64,000 bases of DNA. Origin: Achatina immaculata (Eukaryota; Mollusca; Gastropoda; Stylommatophora; Achatinidae). The translations under genes and the position numbers were made by a program. Position 1 is the first letter of the stretch, and each line of letters opens with the position of its first letter. Where the stretch lies: contig CM019699.1 of the NCBI GenBank assembly GCA_009760885.1, forward strand, positions 44,360,768 to 44,424,767, read 5' to 3'. Below, piece after piece: positions 47,195-58,719 of this stretch. Under the pieces are notes generated by a model. The model was not told the DNA's origin. It ran no database searches and saw only the letters and a program-made list of their open reading frames with translations.

Positions 47195-47765
47195 AAGAGC
47201 CTTACAGAATGGGAACCAGTGAACAGTTGTATAATAAGAGCACAAACTAAGACACGGAAGAATGGCAATCATACAATGTTAATGCACCCACGAACGATAC
47301 AGGTGATGAAATAAAAGACAATTTCTATCACTATCTACAACAACTTATCAACAATGTACCTAAACATGACATTTTAAATGGCATGGGAGACTTCAACTCC
47401 AACACTATTGTCGAAAAAGTAATGGGGAAAGAAGGAATTGATACGGTAAATCAGAATGGAGAAAGATTAATTGAACTATGTCTAACATAGGGCATGGTCA
47501 TTGGAGGAACAATATTCCACACAAAGAGATACGTAAAACACCATAGATATCTCCGGATGATAGGACCAGAAATCAGATAGATCATTTATGTATTAGAAGG
47601 CAATACAGAACATCTCTGGCAGATGTAAGAGCATATAGGGGTGCAGATGTCAACAGTGATCACAATCTGTGTGTAGGTAAGACTAAAACTGAAAAGCCAA
47701 CACAAGAAATCAATACCCAGAAAAATAAACAGCCACAGCCTGCAGGAAGAAAATACTAATTTCAA
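47195..47765 (+). mobile_element. Endonuclease-domain fragment of a non-LTR element
   Basis: Broken frames read NAPTNDTGDEIKDNFYHYLQ, ILNGMGDFNSNTIVEKVMGK and later RNQIDHLC with GADVNSDHNLCVGK. The GDFN and SDHN strings are endonuclease landmarks of APE-type non-LTR elements. It follows directly on the 3' end of the preceding copy, in the same direction. Confidence 0.75.
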
Positions 47766-47779
47766 TCTACATTGTTTTA

Positions 47780-47893
47780 CGACAGGCGTAAAATCCTTTG
47801 ATGAGGTTGAAAAACTCGCCGAAAACAGGAAAACTTGGCGAACTACCATGTGAGCCCTATGTGACGTTTAACGGCACGGGAAAGATGTAAGAT
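47780..47893 (+). mobile_element. Solo 3' end of family A
   Basis: About 110 bases match the end of the family A copies (KSFDEVEKLAENRKTWRTT, then ALCDV) with the GGCACGGGAAAGATGTAAGA tail. Confidence 0.75.
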
Positions 47894-48004
47894 AGAGACA
47901 ATATGGTATCAAATGTAAAACGTTCTGATTTTGTTAGTTACAGCCCAAATACTTCGCGCTGTGAAACGATTTTTTATTTGGCCTCTCTAACGCAGTCATC
48001 CTAC

Positions 48005-48102
48005 TGTTAACATCATTGTTAAAACCCTACTGTTAACATCACTGTTAAAACCCTACTGTTAACATCACTGTTAAAACCCTACTGTTAACATCACTGTTAA
48101 AA
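48005..48102. repeat. 26-bp repeat, 4 copies
   Basis: Units CTACTGTTAACATCACTGTT plus AAAACC. Confidence 0.95.
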
Positions 48103-48613
48103 GCAGAGGCGGTTTTACTTCAGTTAAATATCGACAGTATAAACATTTCGACCTCCGCCTTCATCTGAGCAACAAGTTATTCCCTCTTACTTCAGCATAC
48201 TGTAAGTAATAACAAGAGAGCTATTTAAGGCTACATTATGTTATTTTTACTGTCCAGGTCATCGTTGACTAAAAATACAGTAAAGGTTTTCAAAATTTAC
48301 TGGCTGAGAAAGTATATTAGATATTGGGGCCACCCAGTTAGTAACACACGCTATGTCAGAAATACCAAGAACGCAGTATCCCATAAAGGAAATATTACTC
48401 ATTCAAATACACGCTTTGCTAGACACGTAACGACGCTAAGTACGTATATACAGCCCAAGATATCACTGGAAAGATTACTGTATTGTAATGACAGTCGTAA
48501 AATAAGTCTAGATAAGTAGATACGACCACAGTATATCGTAATTGCTGACATGAATAAAGGAACCAAAGGTCTTTTGGTGAGGAATTTTGTACGCAAGCAT
48601 TGGTGGATTAGGG

Positions 48614-48794
48614 CAGTGGTTCCCCACGTGGGGCAAATGACCGGAGGTGGGGGGGGGGTACATTAGAATATATTTATATTATACTTTTTCAAACTTGTCT
48701 GACTAATATGCTACAGGTGGAAGGGGGAGGAGACGGCATCAAAATCTTTGAGGCATTGAGGTGGGGCATGATAAAAAAAGGCTGGGAAACACTG
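48614..48794. mobile_element. hAT-type MITE, 181 bp, with perfect 8-bp target duplication
   Basis: The ends CAGTGGTTCCCC and GGGAAACACTG are inverted matches typical of hAT elements. GATTAGGG occurs on both sides (48606-48613 and 48795-48802) as an exact 8-bp target-site duplication. The inside carries a G(9) run and no coding capacity. Confidence 0.85.
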
Positions 48795-48887
48795 GATTAG
48801 GGGGTCGTCCAGTAATTATGTCAACAATTTTTAGCTAGTTTTCTTTTTAATCCCTTGTCAACAACTGTCAACAATTCAAAGAACTCA

Positions 48888-49039
48888 ACCCCCCCCCCCC
48901 CCCCCCCGCCAATAAAATTATGTATAAAAATTTGACACCCCCCCCCCCATAAAATTATATATTTAAAAATTTGACAACTACGACCCCAATAAAATTATGT
49001 ATAAAAAAATTGGACAACCTTCCCGCCCCCAATAAAATT
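48888..49039. repeat. C-rich ~38-bp minisatellite, left part
   Basis: Units combine a variable C run with AATAAAATTATGTATAAAAA and ATTTGACA. The array is interrupted by a retroelement and resumes at 50941. Confidence 0.93.
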
Positions 49040-50940
49040 TCATTCATTCATTTGCATGTCCCTTGCGGAATAGCACTCCTGTAGGCCTCTCGGTTGTGAG
49101 CAAGATGCCCTGCTGCTGATGCATCCATTTGCTGATCATCAACGATGTCTTGCAGCCATCTTTGCCTTGGTCTTCCTCTCTTTCTTTTTCCCACTATGTA
49201 CCCTTCCAAGACGGTTTTCTCTAGATTATCATGACGTTTAATGTGTCCAAAATATTTAAGTTTTCTCTCTTTAATCCTCTTTACTAGCCAGCCTTCTTCA
49301 ATATTAAGCTCTTGTAGTATGGATATATTTGTTCTTTTTTGTGTCCATGATATTTGAAGAACTCTTCTGTAGCATTTATATTCACAGGCATTTATGTGTT
49401 TCTCAGCTGTTTTGTTAAGTCTCCAGGTCTCACAGGCATATGTTGTGATGGGAAAGATGCATGCCCTTAAAAATCTGATTTCTGTAGTTCTGTCTGTTTC
49501 TCTCCACAGATTCTTTATTTGTTTTACTTTCTGAAGAGCGACAGATGTCCTCCTTTTAATTTCCCTCATTGTATCTCCATTATTAGTTAGCAGTGATCCA
49601 ACATATTCAAAACTCTTCACTTCTTTCAATTTTTTCCTCACTGATACATATTTCAGCTGTCTTGTTTGTTTTGTCAGTTGTCATCAATTTAGTTTTCTTC
49701 GCATTAAGATAGAGGTTTTGCTCTTCGCTGTTCTTACGGACTGACATAATTAGTTTTTCCATTCCTTTTTGTGTTGTGGACAGTAATACTGTGTCATCAG
49801 CATATTTAATCTCTGGTATTTCATAACTTCCAATTGTTATGGCATCGTAATATTCTTTGTCTACATCTTCTCTAACATTCCTCATTATATTTCAGTATAC
49901 AAGTTAAATAAGTAAGGCAACAATATGCACCCCTGACGGACCCCTTGTTTTATGTCAAACCAAGTTGTTGTTTCACCATTTATTCTTACTGCTGCTTGTT
50001 GGTCTAGATACAACAGTGATGTTAATTGTATCAAATGTGTTGGAAATCCCATTTTTTCTTATTATTTCCCAAAGTTTCTGGTGTTGTACACAATCAAATG
50101 CCTTTGAGTAGACTAATCAGGGCAATAGTTCTGTAGTTTGTGCATAATTTCAGGTTACCATTTTCTGGCAGTAGTATGAATACAGTTCTTTTCCATTCTT
50201 TTGGTCAAATACCTGAATGCCACATCTTTTTACATAGGGCATGATAGATTTCCTCCTGCTTTAATAAGTTCAGCTGTTATCTCATCACACCCTGGTGATT
50301 TACCATTTTTCAGATTCTTTATTGCCCATAAAACTTCTTCTATTGTCGGTTCGGGTTCTTTCTCCTCCAATAATAATTCACACTGTTGATTTCAGTCAGT
50401 TGTTTCATACATTCCTCTGCATTATTCCTTCCATCTTTCTAGAATTTCCTCTGTCTCTGTCAAGGTATTCCCCATCTCATCACAAATTCCATTTAGCTTA
50501 GGTGTGACATTTCTTGTCAATGTCTTCATTTCTTTAAACATTTAACTATCTCTTCCATACTTATGATGTCCTTCTATTCTTTCACAACAATCTTGTATGT
50601 ATTGCTTCTTGTCTCTTCTTATGTTTCTTCGTACTTCTTTTGTTAAAGATTTATATTTCTTTTTGTTGTTGTTTGTCACTTTCCATTGCGTCTTCATTTC
50701 TCTTATGTTGTTTTATCAGTTCTAGTGTGCTGCTGTAATCCGTCCATTCTTTTGTGTTTTCTTTACTGGAACCATGTCTTTAGCTGTTGTTATTAAGATA
50801 TCTTTGGCCTGCGTAGCCAATTCATCTGGTGTCATCTATTCCTGTACATCCATCAGGATTTCGAAACGGTTCTTCACTTCTATACCGTATTGTTCTGGTA
50901 TATTTGTAAGATCAAAGCAGAGTAGTCGTGATCCCATAAC
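49040..50940 (-). mobile_element. Non-LTR retroelement (family C), longest copy in the window, with target duplication
   Basis: On the minus strand, from about 50940: a helical leader, then EVLWAIKNLKNGKSPGCDE, PKEWKRTVFI, IPEIKYADDTVLLSTTQKGM with the YADD catalytic box, [39 protein letters not shown] and LAHNREAYRSAIPQG. It ends with (TGAA)n. Several stops and frameshifts break it. AATAAAATT flanks both sides (49031-49039 and 50941-50949). The endonuclease domain is missing, so it is 5'-truncated. Confidence 0.9.
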
Positions 50941-51600
50941 AATAAAATTATGTATACAAAATTTGACACCCCCCCCACACAATAAAATTATGTATAAGAA
51001 ATTGGACACCCCCTTCCCCCAATAAAATTATGTATAAAAAATTTGACACTCTCTTCCCTCGATAAAATTATGTATTAAAAATTTGACAACCCCGCCCCCC
51101 CCCAACCATAAAATTATGTATACAAAATTTGACAACCATCCTCCAATAAAATTATGTATAAAAAGTGACACCTTCCCCCCCCCCCCCCCCCCCAATAAAA
51201 TTATGCATAAAAAATTTGACATCCCCCCCCCCGAAATAAAATTATGCATAAGAAATCTGACAACCCCCCTCCCCCCCCCCCAAAAGAAAATTATGCATAA
51301 AAAATTTGACATTCCCCCCCCCCAATAAAATTATGTATAAAAAATTTGACAACCCCCTCCCAATGAAATTATGTATAAAAATTTGACAACCCCCTCCCAA
51401 TAAAATTATGTATAAAAAATCTGACACCCCCCCCCCCCATAAAATTATGTATAAAAATTTGACAACCCTCCTCCCAATAAAATTATGTATAAAAAATTTG
51501 ACACCCTCCCCCCCCCCCCCCATAAAATTATGTATAAAAAATTTGACAACCCCCTCCCAATAAAATTATGTATAAAAATTTGACCCCCCCCCCCCTCAAT
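50941..51600. repeat. C-rich ~38-bp minisatellite, right part, about 17 copies
   Basis: Same unit as at 48888, with C runs from 4 to about 17 bases. Strong C/G strand asymmetry. Confidence 0.95.
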
Positions 51601-51875
51601 ACAGCCATTTACTAAATGTTAATGTACGTATTAAAATGTACCTAAATTTTATCAGTAATTTTCTATTTTATTTATTTATTACAGTAAAAATGACATTGCT
51701 GACATCTGTCCTGAGCTTCCTCCCTTCCGTTGTCAGCAAACTGTCAAACATTCTTCACACAATTTTGTTGACCGACATAAAGACCGACCATAAGGATGGT
51801 CTGGACTAAGTCTAGGGGCCCTGACTATTATTATTATTATTATTTTACTTGTCCACATGTTCAGCTATAATCACT
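51601..51875. other. Unique sequence, no gene seen
   Basis: AT-rich stretch with a short (TTA)n run near 51830. Confidence 0.5.
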
Positions 51876-51960
51876 ATCATGTGCCGTGCCGACAGGTGTT
51901 ACCGATCAGGCCTTCTCCACATATCTCTATCAGTGATATTTCTCACCACTTCAGCAACAT
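51875..51960 (-). mobile_element. Solo 3' tail related to family B
   Basis: On the plus strand it reads ATCATGTGCCGTGCCGACAG, the complement of the GGCACGGCAC end of family B. About 85 bases are left. Confidence 0.5.
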
Positions 51961-52235
51961 ACATTATGGTCGCTAGAGGCTGAGGCAGGCCAGGTCGCAA
52001 CATACATTAATGGTCGCTAGAGCTGAGGCAGGCCAGGTCGCAACATACATTAATGGTCGCTAGAGCTGAGGCAGGCCAGGTCGCAACATACATTAATAGT
52101 CGCTAGAGCTGAGGCAGGCCAGGTCGCAACATACATTAATGGTCGCTAGAGGCTGAGGCAGGCCAGGTCGCAACATACATTAATGGTCGCTAGAGCTGAG
52201 GCAGGCCAGGTCGCAACATACATTATGGTCGCTGG
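51955..52235. repeat. 43-bp minisatellite, about 6 copies
   Basis: Units GCAACATACATTAATGGTCG and AGAGCTGAGGCAGGCCAGGTC. GC-richer than most arrays here. Confidence 0.95.
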
Positions 52236-52299
52236 TCATGTACCATTGCTAGTTTAGAGTCGCGCTGAGAAAAGGACTGGAGTCGTGCTGAGAAAAGGA

Positions 52300-52860
52300 C
52301 TGGAGTCGCTGTGTTAGGCTGCCCATGATCTCCTCTTCATTCTCTGCCTTTCTTCTCATTTATCTCCCCTGTTTTTATAATTATATGTCTAATGAATAAT
52401 GGCTGTCGTTTTCTTATGAATTTAACTAGATTTTAAAAAATGTTTTGTTAGATTTTGTACATAAAAGTTTCAGGGTGGTCAGTAGTGAGACCTAGATTAT
52501 TATGTTTGTCACAATAGCACACATGTAGAAACACATTTGAAAAAAGTCTTAAACATTCCTACTCTCTTGTCCATTTGGTCGTCATTTTTTGACGAGACTT
52601 GAAACTGCTGGAAAACTCAGGGAGAAAAATAAAAAGAAGAGGGATATCTATAATAGAATATAGAATGATGTAAAGAAAGTTAGACAAGTTTTCAGAGGAT
52701 TCAATGGAAGTTAGACAACTCATCTGAGAATGGGAAAGTTGGCATAAAAAGAGTTATGTCCCAAAGTAATCAGCTGTTTGTGCATAGAGTCCATTCCCTT
52801 TCACGGTGGTCACGTATAACATATGACAAAGAAAGGTCGTGATTTGGGGCAGTTGACGGA
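52300..52860. other. Unique sequence, no gene seen
   Basis: No exon, element or array recognised. Confidence 0.5.
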
Positions 52861-52861
52861 G

Positions 52862-53255
52862 ATAGTGTAACATGTAGAGGCAAGAGGAGATAGTGTAACA
52901 TGGTAGAGGCAAGAGGAGATAGTGTAACATGGTAGAGGCAAGAGGAGATAGGTTAAAATGGCAGTTGTGAGGAGAAAGTGTAACATGGCAGAGGAATGAG
53001 GAGAAAGTGTAACATGGCAGAGGAAAGATGAGACAGTGTAACATGGCAGAGGAAAGATGAGACAGTGTAACATGGCAGAGTCCAGAAGAGATAGTGTAAC
53101 ATGGCAGAGTCCAGTGCAGATAGTGTAACATGGCAGAGTCCAGTGCAGATAGTGTAACATGGCAGAGTCCAGTGCAGATAGTGTAACATGGCAGAGGCCA
53201 GAAGAGATAGTGTAACATGGCAGAGTCCAGAAGAGATAGTGTAACATGGCAGAGT
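52862..53255. repeat. ~30-bp minisatellite, about 13 copies
   Basis: Units GATAGTGTAACATGGCAGAG and TCCAGTGCA, with several subtypes. Confidence 0.95.
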
Positions 53256-53299
53256 GATTAACTACTGATTTAGACCTCTGAACTAAACTTATAACACTC

Positions 53300-53300
53300 C

Positions 53301-53348
<48 letters not shown>
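53300..53348. repeat. (CT)n tract
   Basis: Simple CTCTCTCT run of about 45 bases. Confidence 0.95.
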
Positions 53349-53504
53349 GTCTACAGTGTTCATCTCCTAACATAAAATTCATAAAACAATAATTTATATT
53401 CGCATTCTATTTCCATGATGCTGCCCCCCCCCCCACCCCGTTTTCTGGGCCCCAACGACCAATTCAACCTAAAGGATTAATCCGCCACCGCAACACAGGC
53501 AATG

Positions 53505-53960
53505 CACTTCCTCCACACCCATCTCTGCACTTCCTCCACACCCATCTCTGCACTTCCTCCACACCCATCTCTGCACTTCCTCCACACCCATCTCTGCACT
53601 TCTTCCACACCCATCTCTGCACTTCTTCCACACCCATCTCTACAATTCCTCCACATCCATCTCTGCACTTCTTCCACACCCATCTCTGCACTTCCTCCAC
53701 ACCCATCTTTGCACTTCCTCCACAGCCATCTCTGCGCTTCCCCCACACCCATCTCTGCACTTCCTCCACAGCCATCTCTGCACTTCTTCCACACCCATCT
53801 CTGCACTTCCTCCACATCCATCTCTGCACTTCCTCCACACCCATCTCTGCACTTCCCCCACACCCATCTCTGCGCTTCCTCCACACCCATCTCTGCGCTT
53901 CCCCCACACCCAACTCTGCATTTCCTCCACACCCATCTCTGCGCTTCCCCCACACCGAAC
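53505..53960. repeat. 23-bp minisatellite, about 20 copies
   Basis: Units CTGCACTTCCTCCACACCCA plus TCT. Since 23 is not a multiple of 3, all frames show rotated peptides; none is a gene. Confidence 0.96.
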
Positions 53961-53979
53961 TCCCAGACGAACGAGGATT

Positions 53980-54143
53980 GTGCACTCAGTGGAGATGTCA
54001 AACTTTCTTCTCTGACACAAAACGTGAGAGAAGATGTCCAGCAAGATGATGCTCTACTAATGTGCACTCAGTGGAGATGTCAAACTTTCTTCTCTGACAC
54101 ACAACGTGAGAGAAGATGTCCAGCAAGATGATGCTCTACTAAA
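53980..54143. repeat. 82-bp tandem duplication
   Basis: Two near-identical copies starting GTGCACTCAGTGGAGATGTC and ending AAGATGATGCTCTACTAA. Confidence 0.95.
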
Positions 54144-54430
54144 CCACAACAGCTGTCAGTTTCAAAGCCGCCTTCTGTGACGAAAGTGCCATCTTTAGAA
54201 GACGGCAGCGCCCTCGAGCTGCAATACAGACAGTACTTAATATAGCTGTCGGCATTTTAAACGTAAACCTGCAGTAGAAACAGCGTCAGTGCAGCAAATT
54301 TCGATTTTGGCTCGGCGCAGCCAAACACCGAGCTCAAGCTACAGACCACGAACCCAGCAAAGGGGATTCCCCGATGTCCATATGGCGTCTGTTATTTTAG
54401 CCTTTCTAGCGACAAATGACATCAGAAATT
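54144..54430. other. GC-richer stretch, possible start region of an unseen transcript
   Basis: Contains several CG dinucleotides (GACGGCAGCGCCCTCGAGCT, CTCGGCGCAGCC) in otherwise AT-rich DNA. No open frame or promoter motif confirms it. Confidence 0.25.
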
Positions 54431-55464
54431 GCGCAGAGTTTAAAGATGGATTAGTTAAATAAAAAAAAATCATTGTGTATCCATAAGCGAGAACTGAAAA
54501 GTTTCTAGTTTAGAAAACTGTCAAATGTTCTGAGTGCAAACACACTTGCTTGTCCTACAAGGACGTTACAGTTGACGGCAAACTCTCAGGCGGTCTGAGT
54601 GACCTACATACATTACTGCCTACATTTTGTTAAAGCTGTCAGTTTCTGGAACATTTCATGCAAATCGTGAGATAGAAGAAACGTTCACACACAGAAATCG
54701 GTAAAAAAAAAACAAAAAACAAACACAGTAAATAAGAAGAGCACAACTTACCAGCTTCTCTTACCAGCAGCAAGAAAACGAAAATAGAACTCGAAAATTT
54801 CCCATCTATTTTTACACCAGGTCAGTGGTTCTCAAAGATTTTTTGTTAGTGAGTCTTCTGTTTCAAAACTTTAAATAGAACATACTGCTAATCGTTTTAG
54901 ATAAACAAGTTTATGACGAATTGAAAACTAAGCGTTGGCTCCAAGGAATGATAAGGAAGCAGTTATATTTGATTTGCTGTGAAAGTTGGGACAGTTTCTT
55001 GGGGAACATTTTTCTATGTAGAATTTCATTCAGAAATGACTTCCACCACAGCACAAGATCTGGCTTTGTCTTTGCAAACACTTTCCCGCTAAAAAAATGT
55101 CACACAAAAAACGTATTATTTTATGAATCCCAAAATGTATAACGGGCTTCAAAAATACTGCAGTAACAACACCGATATTTACAAAACTTATCTTTACCAT
55201 CAGAGAATCACTGGTGAATTAAAAAGTAATGGTAAAGATGACAGCATGAGCAGGTCAAAGTTCAAATGTTCATTCATCCACTTTATAATGAATTAATCAT
55301 ATTCATTCTCCGACATTTTCTGCACTTGGACGTCTGGTTATATTATAGAGCGAAATTTATAAACTTAATCCAGACTGAAAGTTCTTTTTCTGGTAAAATA
55401 ACATTTGTCACGATATGAGTTGTCCAACATTTTCAAGCTTGTTAAAGTTGTGTTGTACGAAGCA

Positions 55465-55860
55465 AAAAATACCCTGGCTGTGACAGGAATCATGGTTTGA
55501 CATTTATACAGCTTTCTTTCTAACGGTGACAGGAATCATGGTTTGACATTTATACAGCTTTCTTTATAATGGTGACAGGAATCAAGGTTTGACATTTATA
55601 CAGCTTTCTTTATAACGGTGACAGGAATCAAGGTTTGACATTTATACAGCTTTCTTTCTAATGGTGACAGGAATCATGGTTTGACATTTATACAGCTTTC
55701 TTTCTAATGGTGACAGGAATCAAGGTTTGACATTTATACAGCTTTCTTTCTAATGGTGACATGAATCATGGTTTGACATTTATACAGCTTTCTTTCAACT
55801 GGTGACAGGAATCAAGGTTTGACATTTATACAGCTTTCTTTCTAATGGTAGCTTGTAGCT
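55465..55860. repeat. 46-bp minisatellite, about 8 copies
   Basis: Units GGTGACAGGAATCATGGTTT and GACATTTATACAGCTTTCTT. Confidence 0.95.
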
Positions 55861-56102
55861 GATTTTACAGAAGAAGTCACAAGCTTTACCTGCTACACAA
55901 CAGAGAGAAGTCGCTACATGTATGTCTCTTGCTGGATATGAACATGTGGCTAGCGGCGCGTCACTTGACGAAAGTGATACGTGTATGTGGTTTCCGGCAC
56001 GGCACATGATGATGATGATCATGATCATGATGATGATGCACAAAACACAGAAGGCAAAGTCCACTGTCTGTGTCAAAGAATAAGAATCCAAAAACTGAAT
56101 GA

Positions 56103-56105
<3 letters not shown>

Positions 56106-56153
<48 letters not shown>
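56106..56153. repeat. (CT)n tract
   Basis: Simple CTCTCT run; a (GAT)n/(ATC)n mix lies nearby at 56008-56038 after GGCACGGCACATGATG, perhaps another family B-like tail. Confidence 0.9.
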
Positions 56154-56154
<1 letters not shown>

Positions 56155-56624
56155 AAACATTGTTCTATGATTCTTCAGTAAAGGGGTCGATCGGCAAAGT
56201 TTGAGAACCCCGTCGCCGAAAATAAAGAAAAAGGGAGGGGCCTCGTTTGTCTAAGCACAAAAGTCTACCTGCAGCTGATCTACATATTGGCGGCTATTTT
56301 CAAACAGGCGGTCTGCCCCCCGCCCGCCAAACACGCGAAAGATTTGAAAAGTTACTTATCGGGCGCTTGAGTGGACTAAGAATTATCGATATTTAGGTTA
56401 TCGAGTCTGATCTAGCGTTCCTTTGATCTACCGATTTATCTACGCTCTTCACGAAGAAATGAGTTCTATAAATAAGTGTAGATAAATAAATGTAGAAATC
56501 TTAGTAATCCGCACCATGTAATTTAGTACGACTTAATGTCAGGACACATATTACATCAATGGGCATGTATAAGCCTGTTTGTGTTCATACACACGCGTGG
56601 GACTGTTACTATGCGCGTATTTGA

Positions 56625-57495
56625 TCTTGAATTCTGATGTTCCAAGTAATCTTGAATTCTGATGTTCCAAGTAATCTTGAATTCTGATGTTCCAAGTACT
56701 CTTGAATTCTGATGTTCCAAGTAATCTTGAATTCTGATGTTCCAAGTAATCTTGAATTCTGATGTTCCAAGTAATCTTGAATTCTGATGTTCCAAGTACT
56801 CTTGAATTCTGATGTTCCAAGTACTCTTGAATTCTGATGTTCCTAATCATTTTGAATTCTGATGTTCCTTGTACTGTTGAATTCTGATGTTCCAAAATTT
56901 CTTGAATTTTGGTCTTCTTAGCACTCTTTAATTCTGCTGTTCCTAGATTTCTTGAATTCGGATCTTCCTTGCTTTCTTGAATTCTGATGTTCCTGACACT
57001 TTTGAATTCCTATGTTCCTGGCACTCTTGAGTTCTGATGTTCCCATCACTCTTGAATTTTGATGTTCCTAGCACTCTTGATTTTTATGTTTCTAGCACTA
57101 TTGATTTTTATGTTCCTGTGACTCGTTAATTCTATTGCTTCTATCACTCTTGAATTCTGATGTTACTAGAAATATTGAATTCTTATCTTCCTAGCACTCG
57201 TGAATCCTGATGTTCCTAGCACTCGTGAATTCTGATCTTCCTAGCACTCGTGAATTCTGATGTTCCTAGCACTCGCTAATTCTGATGTTTCTAGCACTCG
57301 TGAATTGTGATGTTCCTAGCACTCGTGCATTCTTATGTTCCTAGCACTCGTGAATTCTGTTGTTCCTATCACTCTTCAGTTCTGTTGTTCATAGCACTCC
57401 TCAGTTCTGATGTTCATAGCACTCTTCAGTTCTGATTTTCCTACCATTCTTCAATTATGATGTTCCTAGCACTCTTCAGTTCTGATGTTCCTAAT
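56625..57495. repeat. 25-bp repeat, about 35 copies, clean at the left and degraded at the right
   Basis: Units CTTGAATTCTGATGTTCCAA plus GTAAT are near perfect from 56630 to 56830 and drift steadily to TAGCACTCGTGAATTCTGAT and CTTCAGTTCTGATG types by 57490. Confidence 0.93.
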
Positions 57496-57589
57496 TAATA
57501 TTTAGTGTGCCTTGGGGCAAGCTAGTTTTGGTCATAGGTGTGTCCGGGACAAGAAAGAATGTGTAAGCGAAGTCTGACATAAATTTTCT

Positions 57590-57984
57590 TCTTTACTTCT
57601 CTTTATGCCTGTATAAATTGTATTCTTCACCTCTCTTTATATCTGTTTAACTTTTATTCTTTACCTCTCTTTATGCCTATATAATTTTTTATCATTTGCC
57701 TCTTTTTACGCTTTTATACATTTTATCCTGTAACTCTCTTTATGCCTTTATAATTTTTATCCTTTACCTCTCTTTTTACGTCTAAGTAAATGTTATCCTT
57801 TATCTCTCTTTATGGCTTTAAAATTTGTATCCTTTACCTCTCTTCACGCCTGTGTAAATTTTATCCTTTACCTCTCTTTATGCCTTAATAATTTTTATCC
57901 TTTCTTCTCTTTATGTTTTTATAAATTTTATCCTTTTCTTCTCTTTATGTTTTTATAAATTTTATTCTTTACCTCTCTTTAAAA
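57590..57984. repeat. ~35-bp minisatellite, left part of an interrupted array
   Basis: Units CCTCTCTTTATGCCTGTATA and AATTTTATCCTTTA. It resumes at 58424-58600 after a retroelement. Confidence 0.92.
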
Positions 57985-58420
57985 GGCCTTACTTTGAACA
58001 TCAAAAAGACAGAGACTATGGTTATATCTAAGAAACAGAATCCACCAACATGCAGTATAAAATTAAATGGAACTGTTCTAAAGCAGGTGAAGAAACTGAA
58101 ATACCTTGGAGCAGTAATAACTTCAGATGGGAAATGCAAAACAGAAATTAAGAACGGAATAGGCCAAGCAAAGACTGAGAATGAGAAACAATGTACTTTC
58201 ATAGGACATGCAATGAGAAGAGGAGGCATTGAAAATATTATAACAACAGGAAAAATAGAAGGAAGAAGATCAAGAGGAAGACCAAGAGAAATGATACTGG
58301 ACAGTCTGACGGGATGGTGTGAGAGGTGATCACTAACTGAGCTGATGGCCTGCATGAAGGATAGTGTACTCTGGAGAAGCATAATAGCCAACGCCAATCG
58401 GCACGGCACCTGAAGATGAT
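57985..58420 (+). mobile_element. Short non-LTR element (family B), internally deleted
   Basis: Open frame at 57994-58329: [35 protein letters not shown], then directly [16 protein letters not shown] and [19 protein letters not shown]. Compared with the 27.6-kb copy, the stretch between GIGQAKT and ENEKQCTF is deleted in frame. It ends GGCACGGCACCTGAAGATGA and sits inside the 35-bp array. Confidence 0.88.
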
Positions 58421-58423
58421 GAC

Positions 58424-58600
58424 CTCTCTTTATGCCTGTATATTGTTTATCATTTATCTCTCTTTATGCCTGCATACAATTTATCATTTATTTTATGCCT
58501 GTATAATTTTTTATCCTATACCTCTCTTTATGCCTGTATAATTTTTATCATTTACCTCTCTTTATGCCTGTATAAATTGTATTCTTTACCTCCCTTCATG
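58424..58600. repeat. ~35-bp minisatellite, right part
   Basis: Continuation of the CTCTCTTTATGCCTGTATA array after the family B insertion. Confidence 0.92.
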
Positions 58601-58719
58601 TTTGCTTAGTTTGTCAAGGTTAGGATCCATTTTATAAATGTGAACGAAGAAGAAGAAGATAAATGTGAATTTTAGTTTATTTTGTTGAGTGAAGAGATGG
58701 CAGGTTAAGTGCTTGCTCT

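Larger units (their letters stand above)
54823..56211. mobile_element. Possible hAT-like element ends enclosing 1.4 kb
   Basis: The left end CAGTGGTTCTCAAAG and the right AAAGTTTGAGAACCCC are imperfect inverted matches in the hAT style. No matching 8-bp duplication was found, so the two ends may belong to different elements. Confidence 0.3.

Noticed and set aside
54823..56211. Complete hAT transposon
   Set aside because: The ends are only roughly inverted, no 8-bp duplication is seen, and no transposase is encoded between them; kept only as a low-confidence feature.
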